From Candidatus Puniceispirillum sp. (GTDB taxonomy: Bacteria > Pseudomonadota > Alphaproteobacteria > Puniceispirillales > Puniceispirillaceae), in the NCBI GenBank assembly GCA_016778895.1, contig JADHOR010000007.1, forward strand, positions 1 to 64,000: a DNA stretch of 64,000 nt, read 5' to 3'. Of the stretch, positions 18,836 to 32,466 are shown piece by piece. The notes beneath the pieces were generated by a model that saw only the letters and a program-made list of their open reading frames with translations, searched no databases and was not told the DNA's origin. Made by a program: the position numbers and the translations under genes. The stretch's first letter is position 1, and each line of letters opens with the position of its first letter.

Positions 18836-18969
18836 GAGGATAGGTTAGAAATATCTAATATTTCGGCAGTATAGGGGGCGTTTAGAATTGAAGCAGCGCT
18901 TATTTAACCGCATATGGTGAAGCCAGACGGGAGGAAGCCAGACGGGATCATGACTTCGTGCCGCCAGTT

Positions 18970-20466
18970 CTAGCGGGTAAAACGTAATGCCTCGCCCGCT
19001 GCCCGAATTAGGGCGCGCGCTTTGTTTCGGGTTTCTTCATATTCAGAGTCGGGATCACTGTCATAGACGATACCCGCGCCAGCCTGAACATACATTTTCT
19101 GGTCCTTTACCACAGCAGTTCGAAGCGCGATACAGGTATCAAGATCACCCGCGACTGAAATATAACCAATTGCGCCAGAATAGGCGCCTCGACGATCAGG
19201 CTCTAATTCATCAATCAATTCCATCGCACGGATCTTTGGCGCACCGGAAACAGTACCAGCAGGAAAACCGGCAATCAGCGCATCAATCGCATCCAGATCA
19301 TCGCGGATTTTGCCCTCAACCTGCGAGGCGATATGCATTACATGGCTATAATATTCGACGTCATAGTTTGATTTGACCCGCACCGTTCCGGGTTTTGAAA
19401 CACGGCCAACGTCATTACGACCAAGGTCAAGCAACATCAGATGTTCGGCGCGTTCTTTAATATCGGCCATCAGATCAGCCGCGTTTGCTGCATCTTCATC
19501 GGGCGTCTCGCCACGTTTTCTGGTACCCGCCACCGGCCTGATGGTAACATCCTTGCCGCGAAGCCGAACCAGAATTTCAGGGCTGGAACCGACAATCGCC
19601 ATTTTCCCAAAATCGAAATGAAACAGAAATGGCGAGGGGTTCAATCGCCTGAGTGATCGGTACAGATTGATCGATGGCAGGTGGAATGGAATGCTGAACC
19701 GTTGCGACAGCACAATCTGGAAAACGTCGCCGGCACGGATATAATCTTTTGCTTTGGCAACCATGTCCAAAAAGGCCGATTTTTCCATGTTGGTGTCGGG
19801 CTCGGGAAGCGGGGTGTTTGCATCGCCGATTTCAGTATGAGGCAATGGCTTATCCAGATCATCAATTGCCGCATCCAGCCGCGCCACTGTGTCATCCCAC
19901 GCCGTCTTGGCGCTATCCCACTCATCGGGGCGAATCTGCGTCACTAGGGTGATGCTATCCTTTAACCGGTCGAAAATGGCAATCAATGATGGCCGTAACA
20001 ACAGCGAGTCATCCATTTCGACTGCGGTTTTATTCACATTCGGGATGGCCTCGATAAGCCGGATCATATCGTAACCGAAATAGCCGAATAACCCCGCGGC
20101 CATCGGTGGCAGATCGCCGGTATCTGGCATTTCAGACTGGCTCATCAAATGCCGGAGCGAGTCCAGCGGGGCCCGCGTTTCTGCGGCAAAACCACGATCA
20201 TCTTGCGGTGTTCGGTTAATTTCGGCGCGCCCGTCACGACATCGCCAGATCAGATCGGGGGTCAGGCCGATCACAGAGAACCGTCCGCGAACTTCACCGC
20301 CCTCAACCGACTCGAGCAGGAAACAATGTGGCTTGTCAGCGGCAAGCTTCAGATATGCTGAAACGGGGGTCTGTGTATCGGCAACAAGAACCCGATGCAC
20401 CAGCTGGCGGTTGCCGGCGTTGAAACGGGCAGCAAACCGGTCGAAATTTTCACCGCTGGCGAGCAT
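18970..20466 (-). CDS. trpE: anthranilate synthase component I
   Basis: DVFQIVLSQRFSIPF...PSPFLFHFDFG...GTRKRGETPDEDAANAADLMADIKERAEHLMLLDLGRNDVGRVS. Confidence 0.95.
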   Translation of the reverse strand: MLASGENFDRFAARFNAGNRQLVHRVLVADTQTPVSAYLKLAADKPHCFLLESVEGGEVRGRFSVIGLTPDLIWRCRDGRAEINRTPQDDRGFAAETRAPLDSLRHLMSQSEMPDTGDLPPMAAGLFGYFGYDMIRLIEAIPNVNKTAVEMDDSLLLRPSLIAIFDRLKDSITLVTQIRPDEWDSAKTAWDDTVARLDAAIDDLDKPLPHTEIGDANTPLPEPDTNMEKSAFLDMVAKAKDYIRAGDVFQIVLSQRFSIPFHLPSINLYRSLRRLNPSPFLFHFDFGKMAIVGSSPEILVRLRGKDVTIRPVAGTRKRGETPDEDAANAADLMADIKERAEHLMLLDLGRNDVGRVSKPGTVRVKSNYDVEYYSHVMHIASQVEGKIRDDLDAIDALIAGFPAGTVSGAPKIRAMELIDELEPDRRGAYSGAIGYISVAGDLDTCIALRTAVVKDQKMYVQAGAGIVYDSDPDSEYEETRNKARALIRAAGEALRFTR

Positions 20467-22325
20467 TATTGCTGGCTTCCGACCAAAATCTGTTCGACCG
20501 GCGCAACATTGAGCTGGAGGTCATGTTTTTCTGAAAGCGATAACAGCACCATATTCAGCATATCTTCACGCAATGCGTTATTCATGACCTCGACAACAAC
20601 CTGGCTTGTTTCGTCGATGTCGGCATCTTTTGCCGCGACAATATCAACTGTCTTGACGGCAATCGCCTCATTACCGGTTTCGATGACACTGCTTTTACCA
20701 ACTGGCTGATCAAACGCGCTTTTCGCAATTAGCCCAGCGGCCTGATGGTCAAGGCCAAGACCATTGCGGCGGAATGGGTCGCTGATCTCGCCAGTGTCAT
20801 TATTGGCTTTTGCCGCAGCATCAGCGCTTGCTTTGGCTTGTTTTATGGCTTGCACCAATTTCCAGTCGGCAATTGCTCGGTTGCGAACTTCATCAAGGCT
20901 GCGTTCCTTTTGCGGGGTTTGTGCGGTTACTCTGACCGCAAAGAACATATCGTCGCCGCCCTCCTGAATAACGCTGGTTTCGTTCAGCTCACTGCTCCAG
21001 ATCAGGTCAAGAACGGCACTATCCTGAATGAGGTCAGCATCGTCACTTGCTACCGGATTGCCGTCAATATCGAGACCATTGCGGCTGACGTTGTTGATTT
21101 CGACAATGCTGCCGCCGACCTTGGCTACAGCTTCACCAAGCGTTGCCCCCGACCCAAGCGCGTCCTCAAACTCGTTCGCCTTATCATATAGCAGGTTGAT
21201 CGATTCTTCGGTGCGCAACGTCTGGATAATTTTTTCCTTTACGTCAGCCAGCTCGGCAGCACCGCCTTCGATAATTTTATCGACGATCAAAATATGATGG
21301 CCGAAAGCGGTTTCAACCGGCCCCGCAGGAGTGCCGGTAGCGACGGTAAAGGCAACATCGGCCAGCACAGGATCAAGCGCCGATTTTGTCACCGTGCCAA
21401 GATCGGTATCAGCCTCGGTCCATTGCAGCATATCAGCGGCAACAGCGGCGAAATCGTCACCGGCCGCGACACGGGAAAGGGCGGTTTCAGCGGCAGCTTT
21501 ATCATCGAAAACCATTTGCCGGATATTGCGTGTTTCCGGCGTGCTGAATTCATCGATGCGGCTTTCGAATGCGGCGGCAATCTTGATATCATCAATCTCG
21601 AGGTTGCTCGCGATCATATCGGCAGAAATGCTGGCGATTGTTGCGCTGCGCAGTTCGGGCGCATCATAGGCCGATTTATTTTCGACAAAATATGCATCCA
21701 GTTCGGCAGCGGTTGGTGCCGCGATTGACTCTGGTAGCACCGGAAAGCTGGTCAGGCGCACCCGGCGGCGTTCCTGATCATAGGCTGCAACAATGCGCGC
21801 ACTTGCCGCATCAAAGCGGGCGCCAACGGCCATAGCGCCGGTCAGTTGTTCGCGCATCAGCACACCATCGACCCGGCGCAGGTAATCTACCTCAGACATT
21901 CCGGCATTAGCCAGGGTTTGCATAAACCGGCCTTCGGAGAAATTGCCAAGCTCGTCCTTGAACGAGCCTTCATTGACAATTGCATCGCGCTGCATTTCGC
22001 GCGTTACGGTAAGCCCAAGCGACGCATTTTCGGCGCGGAACAGCACGTCCCGTGACATTGCCCCCATAATTTCGTTCAGCAACCCACCCTGAAGGGCCTC
22101 ACCAACGGTGCTGTTTGGCAGGTAATTTCGGCGGGTGCGCTCAAACTCCATGGCGACGTCGCGCGGCGAAACGGATTCATCACTGGCTGAAATTGCTTTG
22201 TCGCTGCCACCGATAAGACCTGTTGTGACATCGCCAACGCCCCAGAGCGCAAATCCGCCTGCCAAAAACAGCAAGAAAAACTTCATGATCGGGGATTTGG
22301 TGCCGCTGCGCATCGCCTGTAGCAT
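20466..22325 (-). CDS. ppiD: peptidylprolyl isomerase PpiD-like (SurA_N, PPIC domain)
   Basis: N-terminal TM anchor MRSGTKSPIMKFFLLFLAGGFALWGVGDV; parvulin-like central domain; 619 aa; adjacent to trpE. Confidence 0.85.
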   Translation of the reverse strand: MLQAMRSGTKSPIMKFFLLFLAGGFALWGVGDVTTGLIGGSDKAISASDESVSPRDVAMEFERTRRNYLPNSTVGEALQGGLLNEIMGAMSRDVLFRAENASLGLTVTREMQRDAIVNEGSFKDELGNFSEGRFMQTLANAGMSEVDYLRRVDGVLMREQLTGAMAVGARFDAASARIVAAYDQERRRVRLTSFPVLPESIAAPTAAELDAYFVENKSAYDAPELRSATIASISADMIASNLEIDDIKIAAAFESRIDEFSTPETRNIRQMVFDDKAAAETALSRVAAGDDFAAVAADMLQWTEADTDLGTVTKSALDPVLADVAFTVATGTPAGPVETAFGHHILIVDKIIEGGAAELADVKEKIIQTLRTEESINLLYDKANEFEDALGSGATLGEAVAKVGGSIVEINNVSRNGLDIDGNPVASDDADLIQDSAVLDLIWSSELNETSVIQEGGDDMFFAVRVTAQTPQKERSLDEVRNRAIADWKLVQAIKQAKASADAAAKANNDTGEISDPFRRNGLGLDHQAAGLIAKSAFDQPVGKSSVIETGNEAIAVKTVDIVAAKDADIDETSQVVVEVMNNALREDMLNMVLLSLSEKHDLQLNVAPVEQILVGSQQ

Positions 22326-22681
22326 TTTTCAGTCGTCCATTTCTTAATTTGGTGAGCATGGTTGCCCAGAGTTCAAAACCTTTACCATTGGTAATAAAGA
22401 TTGCCGACAGGCGGGGCAACTTCAATATCGGTAAATATTGAGTTTCAAGCCCAAAAAAGCCGGGTTTTTTAGCTTATCGATGGATCGCAATGATCAGAGG
22501 GCTGGCAAGATGGCGAGCGTGGGGGTAGTGTTGAGCAGTTTTTCAAACTGTATCATCACGTGTTTGAAGCAGTACATCATGCGGCTGTCGGCGGTCATCT
22601 GCCGGCGACGATAAGTGATCAAACGGTGATCGGCGATGGCTGGATAAGACGATAGCGGGGCAGGCAAATGGGGCAGAGCGA

Positions 22682-23431
22682 ATGATTATTGCGGCGAATT
22701 GGAAGATGAACCCAACTTTGGATGTGGCTGGCGGTTTGGCGTTGGCATTGACTGCGCGACACTTTGCGCCGGTGACGCGCCTGCTGTTTGCCCCGCACCC
22801 CTATTTGGTACCTATGTCGGTGAGGCTTGGCGGCAGTGATGTGCGCCTTGGTGGTCAGGATTGCCATCAAGATACGGTTGGTGCGCATACCGGTGACGTG
22901 TCGGCGGCCATGCTACGGGATTGCGGCGCGTCTGTAGTGCTGTTGGGCCATTCCGAGCGCCGCGCCGATCATGGCGAAAGCAGTGCCTTGGTGGCAGCAA
23001 AGGCGGCGCAGGCTCTGGCGCATGACCTTGATGTGGTGATCTGCCTTGGTGAGAGCCTTGATGAGCGCCGCACTGGACGCGCTGAGCAGATTGTTATCGA
23101 CCAGCTGCACGCCTCCTTGCCAAAAGAGTTTCCCGAAGGCCGGGTCATGATCGCCTATGAGCCGGTCTGGGCAATCGGTACGGGAGAGGTGGCGTCCGTG
23201 ACTGATATTGCGGCAATGCACGCAGCTATCACCAGTGAGCTGCCAAAAAGCAAGAACGGTCATATGCCGCCGCCAATCCTATATGGGGGTTCGGTTAATG
23301 CCGAAAACGCAGCATCAATATTCTCCGTCGATCATGTTGGCGGGGCGCTTGTTGGGGGCGCAAGTCTTGATGCAGCAGCGTTTGACTCGATTTGCGACTC
23401 GGCGCGATTGCAAATGTTGAAATCTGGTTAA
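22682..23431 (+). CDS. tpiA: triosephosphate isomerase
   Basis: IIAANWKMN, VLLGHSERR, AYEPVWAIGTG, ILYGGSVNAENAASI. Confidence 0.97.
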   Translation: MIIAANWKMNPTLDVAGGLALALTARHFAPVTRLLFAPHPYLVPMSVRLGGSDVRLGGQDCHQDTVGAHTGDVSAAMLRDCGASVVLLGHSERRADHGESSALVAAKAAQALAHDLDVVICLGESLDERRTGRAEQIVIDQLHASLPKEFPEGRVMIAYEPVWAIGTGEVASVTDIAAMHAAITSELPKSKNGHMPPPILYGGSVNAENAASIFSVDHVGGALVGGASLDAAAFDSICDSARLQMLKSG

Positions 23432-23586
23432 TCTGGAAAAATTTTCCAGAAAAACCTGCCAGTTCACGCCGAAGACGGCTCGCTAGATCAACCGCCATGG
23501 GCTTATTTGCAGCATTTTGGTTGAAAATCGGCCGAAGAAACCATATAAGCGGCGCAACCACCTTATTTGCGGGAATATAAAACACT

Positions 23587-23901
23587 ATGGAAACGCTGGT
23601 TCTGACCATACATATACTGATCGCGCTTGCGCTGGTCATCACTGTTTTGCTGCAGCGCAGTGAAGGTGGCGGTCTTGGTATCGGTGGCGGCGGTGGTGGC
23701 GGCGGCGGCTTTATGACAGCCCGCGGAACGGCTAATTTGCTGACCCGCATGACGGCAATTTTGGCGGTTGGGTTTTTTGCCACAACGATAATCCTCGCAG
23801 TTATGGCGGGTGCAGGTAAAACGCCGGTTTCAATTGTTGATGATGTGATTAGAGAAGCGCCAGCCAAGCCTGTTGGTCCGGTCGTGCCAACAGGGCAGTG
23901 A
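23587..23901 (+). CDS. secG: preprotein translocase subunit SecG
   Basis: METLVLTIHILIALALVITVLLQRSEGGGLGIGGGGGGGGGFMTARGTANLLTRMTA. Confidence 0.93.
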   Translation: METLVLTIHILIALALVITVLLQRSEGGGLGIGGGGGGGGGFMTARGTANLLTRMTAILAVGFFATTIILAVMAGAGKTPVSIVDDVIREAPAKPVGPVVPTGQ

Positions 23902-23948
23902 CGGCTGGTTGATCTTTGGCCGTTTGTCAATCCTAAGAATTTTTGTAA

Positions 23949-25640
<1,692 letters not shown>

Positions 25641-25685
25641 GTGGGGCTAGCCGCAAAAATTAGCCCTGCGGTGATTGGGGGTATT

Positions 25686-26504
25686 ATGCAAGACGTCACT
25701 ATTGGGAACGTTATTTGTGGCCCTGAGGCGCCGCTGGTTTTGATTGCTGGACCTTGTCAGATTGAGGGGCTTGATCACGCGCTATCCTGTGCGACAAGCC
25801 TGGCTAAAATGGCAGCAGATGCCGGCATGGGTTTTGTCTATAAATCATCCTACGATAAGGCCAACCGCACCTCTGCCAATGCACAGCGCGGCGTCGGCAT
25901 GGATGAGGGGCTGGAAATTCTGGCGAAGGTTAAGGCTGAAATCGGCGTTCCGGTTCTAAGTGATGTGCATCTTCCAGAGCAATGTTCGGCAGCAGCCGAT
26001 GTTCTGGACGTTATCCAGATTCCAGCTTTTTTGTGCCGGCAGACTGATTTACTGGTCGCTGCGGCAAAAACAGGCCGTGTCATTAATATCAAAAAAGGCC
26101 AGTTTCTGGCTCCATGGGATATGCGGCACGTTGCCGAGAAGGTGACTGGCGCTGGCAACCAGCAAGTGCTGCTTACCGAACGCGGTACATCATTCGGCTA
26201 TAATACACTGGTATCAGATATGCGCGCTTTGCCAACCATGGCGGGCTTTGGCCATCCAGTGATTTTTGATGCAACCCATTCGGTGCAACAGCCCGGTGGC
26301 CTCGGCGGCAGTTCAGGTGGGCAGCGCGAGTTCGTAACTGTGCTGGCGCGGGCGGCGGTCGCTGTTGGCGTGCAGGGGATATTCATGGAGTCGCACGAAA
26401 ATCCAGATCGGGCGCCATCTGACGGGCCGAATATGGTGCCGTTGTTGGAAATGCCGTCAATACTGGCAAAACTGGTGCAAATTGATCAGGCTCGCCGCGG
26501 GTAA
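25686..26504 (+). CDS. kdsA: 3-deoxy-8-phosphooctulonate synthase
   Basis: LIAGPCQIEGLDHAL...YKSSYDKANRTSANAQRGVGMDEGLEIL...FDATHSVQQPGG. Confidence 0.95.
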   Translation: MQDVTIGNVICGPEAPLVLIAGPCQIEGLDHALSCATSLAKMAADAGMGFVYKSSYDKANRTSANAQRGVGMDEGLEILAKVKAEIGVPVLSDVHLPEQCSAAADVLDVIQIPAFLCRQTDLLVAAAKTGRVINIKKGQFLAPWDMRHVAEKVTGAGNQQVLLTERGTSFGYNTLVSDMRALPTMAGFGHPVIFDATHSVQQPGGLGGSSGGQREFVTVLARAAVAVGVQGIFMESHENPDRAPSDGPNMVPLLEMPSILAKLVQIDQARRG

Positions 26505-26528
26505 ACCGGCGCATAGACTGTAGCTTAA

Positions 26529-27926
<1,398 letters not shown>

Positions 27927-28058
27927 CCAAAATATTATAAGAATCAGCGCCATCTCTGTTTTCGCTTTTTGCTTGACGTGTCGAATCGTCTTTGATTCAC
28001 TAGGGCAATAGTCATGCGGTACTGTGCCTTGATGGCCGGCTGATAAAGCGTTAGTGGG

Positions 28059-28388
28059 GTGGGGTCTATGTATGTTATCCGAAAAACTCTGGCGTTTGCC
28101 GGCAGCTTTGTGCTGTTGGGAACGATGATCGTTTTCTTCGGCGTCCATACCGTTACCGGCGAGCGGGGTATTCTTGCCCGCCCACAACTTGAGCGTAAAA
28201 TAATGCTTGCTGAAGAACAATTGGCTTTATTGGAAAAACATCAGCAGTTTTTAAACCACCGGATCGCGTTAATGCATAAGGGTGGCGTTGATGCTGATAT
28301 TTTAGCCGAAACAGCGCGCGCCGAACTTGGACTTTACGCGCCGAATGATGTGATTGTTTCAATTGATCTGTCAGATTTGAAATTTTAA
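28059..28388 (+). CDS. ftsB: septum formation initiator (FtsB/DivIC family)
   Basis: Short single-TM coiled-coil protein; GERGILARPQLERKIMLAEEQLALLEKHQQFLNHRIALM...ELGLYAPNDVIV; located between eno and pdhA. Confidence 0.8.
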   Translation: MGSMYVIRKTLAFAGSFVLLGTMIVFFGVHTVTGERGILARPQLERKIMLAEEQLALLEKHQQFLNHRIALMHKGGVDADILAETARAELGLYAPNDVIVSIDLSDLKF

Positions 28389-28656
28389 TACCAGCCACAA
28401 CTGGTAGTAAGTTAACTGTATTTCAGTTTATATTAAAAAAACGTAATAAATACAAAATAATAAAATTGTTGCAAAAATTCAAAATCCGCTGAATCCTCAT
28501 CTGGTCATCTTGTCATGCGCGGCTGTCACTGCCATGGCCTGATGCCGTAAACGGGGTTCAGGGATTATACAGCGATCGCTGCTATTCACCTGATTTATCC
28601 GCTGTAAACCGACCATGGGCGGGCCAATGCCTGTCGTGGTCAAAAGGGTGGGACGA

Positions 28657-29733
28657 ATGAGTGCGAAAGCAGAAACTAAACGCAAGCGGGGGCCGGGGCG
28701 GCCGCCAAAAACACCAACAACAATGGTGTCGGGCGTGAATGATATGCCGCCGACTGAAGATCTGGTCTCCATGTATAAGGATATGCTGTTGATCCGCCGC
28801 TTTGAGGAAAAAGCCGGCCAGCTATACGGCATGGGCCAGATTGGTGGATTTTGTCACCTCTATATCGGCCAGGAAGCCGTTGTCGTTGGCTTGCAATCAG
28901 CCTCAGCACTCGGCGACACGGTTGTCACATCCTATCGTGACCATGGTCATATGCTGGCCTGCGGGATGGACTCTGATGGGGTTATGGCCGAATTAACTGG
29001 GCGCGCTGGTGGTTATTCTCGCGGCAAGGGTGGCTCGATGCATATGTTCAGCCGTGAAAAGAATTTTTTTGGTGGTCACGGTATTGTTGGCGCGCAGGTG
29101 CCAATCGGTGTCGGACTTGCCTTTTCTCACAAATATAAAAACGAGCCAAATGTCTGCATGACCTATCTTGGTGACGGTGCGGTCAATCAGGGGCAGGTTT
29201 ACGAGAGCTTTAACATGGCTGCTCTGTGGCACCTTCCAGTCGTTTTTGTCATTGAAAACAATCAATATGGCATGGGCACCAAGGTTACCCGCGCCGCAGC
29301 CGGCCGGGCGCTAGCAGATCGCGGCATGGCCTATGGTATTCCGGGTAAGCAGGTCGATGGGATGAATGTGCTGGCTGTGAGAACAGCGGCATTAGAGGCG
29401 CTGGCACATTGCCGTGAGGGCAATGGCCCGTTCATTCTGGAAATGAAAACCTATCGTTACCGCGGGCATTCAATGTCCGATCCGGCAAAATACCGTACCC
29501 GAGAAGAGGTTGATGCGATGCGCAAGCAGCATGATCCGATTGATCAAATCCGCGATATTTTGAAAGATCAGAATGTTGATGATGCGCGGCTCAAGGAAAT
29601 TGACTCTGACATCAAGGCGATCGTCACCAAAGCAACCGAATTTGCCCAGACCAGCCCCGAGCCGGACCCATCCGAACTCTTCACCGATATTTTGCTGCCG
29701 CTAACCGACAGCAAGCTTATTGCAAAGGGGTAA
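28657..29733 (+). CDS. pdhA: pyruvate dehydrogenase E1 component alpha subunit
   Basis: MLLIRRFEEKAGQLYGMGQIGGFCHLYIGQEA...GGSMHMFSREKNFFGGHGIVGAQ...TYRYRGHSMSDPAKYR. Confidence 0.95.
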   Translation: MSAKAETKRKRGPGRPPKTPTTMVSGVNDMPPTEDLVSMYKDMLLIRRFEEKAGQLYGMGQIGGFCHLYIGQEAVVVGLQSASALGDTVVTSYRDHGHMLACGMDSDGVMAELTGRAGGYSRGKGGSMHMFSREKNFFGGHGIVGAQVPIGVGLAFSHKYKNEPNVCMTYLGDGAVNQGQVYESFNMAALWHLPVVFVIENNQYGMGTKVTRAAAGRALADRGMAYGIPGKQVDGMNVLAVRTAALEALAHCREGNGPFILEMKTYRYRGHSMSDPAKYRTREEVDAMRKQHDPIDQIRDILKDQNVDDARLKEIDSDIKAIVTKATEFAQTSPEPDPSELFTDILLPLTDSKLIAKG

Positions 29734-29736
29734 ATC

Positions 29737-31113
29737 ATGGCCATTGAGATCAAAATGCCGGCTTTATCGCCAACCATGGAAGAGGGCACGCTTGCCAAAT
29801 GGCTTGTCGCCGAGGGGGATGATGTGCGTTCGGGCGACGTGATTGCCGAGATCGAAACTGATAAGGCCACAATGGAGGTTGAAGCCATTGAGGATGGAAA
29901 GGTTGGGAAGATTCTGGTGCCAGCCGGAACTGAAAATGTGAAGGTCAATGCGGCCATTGCGGTGCTGCTGGAAGATGGCGAAATAAGCAGTGATATCAAT
30001 GCTGTATCGCCGGAAGCCCCCGCAACTACGCCCGCAAATTCCCCTGCAACTGTCCCTGCAACTGCGCCCACCACGATCTTTGCCGAGCCGGTCGCCGCTG
30101 CTGATGACAGCTGGACCGGGGCGTCAACAACGCTAACCGTTCGCGAATCTCTCCGTGATGCGATGGCCGAAGAAATGCGCCGCGATGAAAATGTTTTCAT
30201 CATGGGCGAGGAGGTGGCTGAATATCAGGGTGCCTATAAGGTCACCCAGGGGTTGCTTGACGAATTTGGTGCCAAGCGGGTGATTGATACGCCGATTACC
30301 GAGCAGGGTTTTGCTGGTCTTGGTGTTGGCGCCGCCTTTGGTGAATTGCGCCCGATTGTGGAGTTTATGACGTTCAATTTTGCCATGCAGGCGATTGATC
30401 AAATCATTAATTCCGCGGCAAAAACTCTCTATATGTCGGGTGGGCAGATGGGCTGTCCGATTGTGTTCCGGGGGCCAAATGGCGCTGCTAGCCGCGTTGC
30501 TGCCCAGCATTCGCAATGTTTTGCCAGCTGGTATGCCCACTGTCCGGGGTTAAAGGTCGTTGCACCATATTCGGCAGCGGATGCGAAAGGGCTGTTAAAA
30601 GCTGCAATCCGCGATCCGAATCCGGTAATTTTTCTTGAGCATGAAGTGCTTTATGGACAAAGCTTCGAGGTGCCTGACGACGATGACTGGATTGTGCCGA
30701 TTGGCAAGGCGAATATTTTGCGTAGCGGCACTGATGTGACGATTGTTGCGTTTTCGATCATGGTTGGGCGTGCCCTCGAGGCGGCAAATCGTCTGGCCGA
30801 GCAGGGTATAAGTGCCGAAGTCATTGATTTGCGGTCGATCCGCCCGCTCGATACCGACACAATCGTGGCGTCGGTTAAAAAGACGTCGCGGCTTGTTACC
30901 TGCGAGGAGGGCTTTCCTTTTGCCGGTATTGGCGCCGAAATCGCCATGCAGGTCATGGAGCAGGCTTTTGACTGGCTGGACGCACCAATCGCGCGGGTCA
31001 CCGGCAAAGATGTGCCGATGCCCTATGCTGCGAATCTCGAAGCGTTGGCCTTGCCACAGGTCGACGATATTGTCGCAACCGCCATGGCCACTTGTGATGG
31101 ATTTAAGGGGTAA
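29737..31113 (+). CDS. pdhB: pyruvate dehydrogenase E1 beta subunit with N-terminal lipoyl domain
   Basis: Lipoyl motif [17 protein letters not shown], then E1-beta ([42 protein letters not shown]). Confidence 0.95.
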   Translation: MAIEIKMPALSPTMEEGTLAKWLVAEGDDVRSGDVIAEIETDKATMEVEAIEDGKVGKILVPAGTENVKVNAAIAVLLEDGEISSDINAVSPEAPATTPANSPATVPATAPTTIFAEPVAAADDSWTGASTTLTVRESLRDAMAEEMRRDENVFIMGEEVAEYQGAYKVTQGLLDEFGAKRVIDTPITEQGFAGLGVGAAFGELRPIVEFMTFNFAMQAIDQIINSAAKTLYMSGGQMGCPIVFRGPNGAASRVAAQHSQCFASWYAHCPGLKVVAPYSAADAKGLLKAAIRDPNPVIFLEHEVLYGQSFEVPDDDDWIVPIGKANILRSGTDVTIVAFSIMVGRALEAANRLAEQGISAEVIDLRSIRPLDTDTIVASVKKTSRLVTCEEGFPFAGIGAEIAMQVMEQAFDWLDAPIARVTGKDVPMPYAANLEALALPQVDDIVATAMATCDGFKG

Positions 31114-31118
31114 ACGAA

Positions 31119-32381
31119 ATGGCAATCGAAATCAAAATGCCGGCTTTGTCGCCAACCATGACCAGTGGAACTTTGGCAAAATGGCTGGTTGGTGAGGGCG
31201 ATCAGGTGAATTCAGGCGACGTGATTGCCGAGATCGAAACCGATAAGGCCACGATGGAGGTCGAGTCGGTTGATGATGGGGTGATGGCAAAGATTCTGAT
31301 CGCGGCTGGCAACGAAAATGTTGCGGTAGGGGCCGTGATCGCGATGCTCGCAACAGATGGTGAGAGCGTCGACGATGTTGCCACTATAACTCCGCAGTCA
31401 GGCCCGGCTGCGCCTCAATCACCAGCCCCAGCCTCAGCTGCGCCTCAAACACCAGCTGCGCCGGCACCATCGCAGCCGGCTGCTGACAAAACCCGGCTTT
31501 TTGCTAGCCCGCTTGCACGCAGGATTGCGGCAGATCGGGGCATTTCGCTTGACGGGATTGCCGGCAGTGGACCTTACGGCCGGATTTTGCTGCGTGATGT
31601 CGAGGCTGCGCCAACGCAACCAGCATCATCTCATCATGCACTGATAGAACCGGCCATTGGACAGACCATTGGGCAGCCAGCAGGTGACCTGCGGGGCGGC
31701 AGCGATCTGCTGGCAAATAGTCAGATGCGCAAAGTCATTGCGGGCAGGCTTCAGGAATCGAAACAGCAGGCACCGCATTTCTACCTGACCGTTGATTGCA
31801 AGATTGATGCCTTGCTAGCGGCGCGCACGGCGCTGAATGCACGGGCAGCTGATGGCGTAAAGATTTCTGTTAATGACATGATTATCCGCGCTGCAGCGAT
31901 GGCACTGATGGCGGTTCCCGAGGCAAATACATCATGGGAGGGTGAGTATACCCGCCGTTACCATCACGCAGATATTGCGATGGCAGTTGCAATTGATGGT
32001 GGTCTGATTACGCCGATTGTCTGGGCGGCCGAGCAAAAGGGTCTGGCGGCCCTGTCGATGGTTACATCCGATCTGGCGGCGCGGGCGCGTGATGGTGCGC
32101 TGGCACCAAATGAATATACCGGTGGCAGCTTTACCATTTCCAATCTTGGAATGTATGGCGTGCGTGAGTTCGCCGCTGTCATCAATCCGCCGCATGGCGC
32201 AATTCTGGCCGTTGGTGCCGGCGAACAGCGCCCGGTTGTTATCGATGGCAATCTGTCTGTTGCAACAGTGATGAGTGTAACCCTATCGGCCGATCACCGC
32301 GCCGTTGATGGGGCTGTTGGGGCTCAATGGCTGAAGGCATTCAAAGGGTTTGTTGAAGATCCCGTTACCATGTTGCTGTAA
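31119..32381 (+). CDS. pdhC: dihydrolipoamide acetyltransferase (E2)
   Basis: Lipoyl domain [18 protein letters not shown]3-binding domain, catalytic [19 protein letters not shown]. Confidence 0.95.
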   Translation: MAIEIKMPALSPTMTSGTLAKWLVGEGDQVNSGDVIAEIETDKATMEVESVDDGVMAKILIAAGNENVAVGAVIAMLATDGESVDDVATITPQSGPAAPQSPAPASAAPQTPAAPAPSQPAADKTRLFASPLARRIAADRGISLDGIAGSGPYGRILLRDVEAAPTQPASSHHALIEPAIGQTIGQPAGDLRGGSDLLANSQMRKVIAGRLQESKQQAPHFYLTVDCKIDALLAARTALNARAADGVKISVNDMIIRAAAMALMAVPEANTSWEGEYTRRYHHADIAMAVAIDGGLITPIVWAAEQKGLAALSMVTSDLAARARDGALAPNEYTGGSFTISNLGMYGVREFAAVINPPHGAILAVGAGEQRPVVIDGNLSVATVMSVTLSADHRAVDGAVGAQWLKAFKGFVEDPVTMLL

Positions 32382-32466
32382 CCCGCTATTCATGGCCCGC
32401 CGCTATAATTTGCCGCTGGAGTTTAGTCATTGATTGGCCGCGCGCTACGCTGATGAGGAGAGAATA

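Noticed and set aside
23670-23715. GGC/GGT microsatellite in secG
   Set aside because: Encodes the glycine-rich segment common in SecG; not clearly unusual
29568-30203. 211-aa minus-strand Ser/Thr-rich ORF across pdhA/pdhB
   Set aside because: Antisense to conserved pdhA/pdhB; low-complexity composition is a mirror of the lipoyl/linker codons
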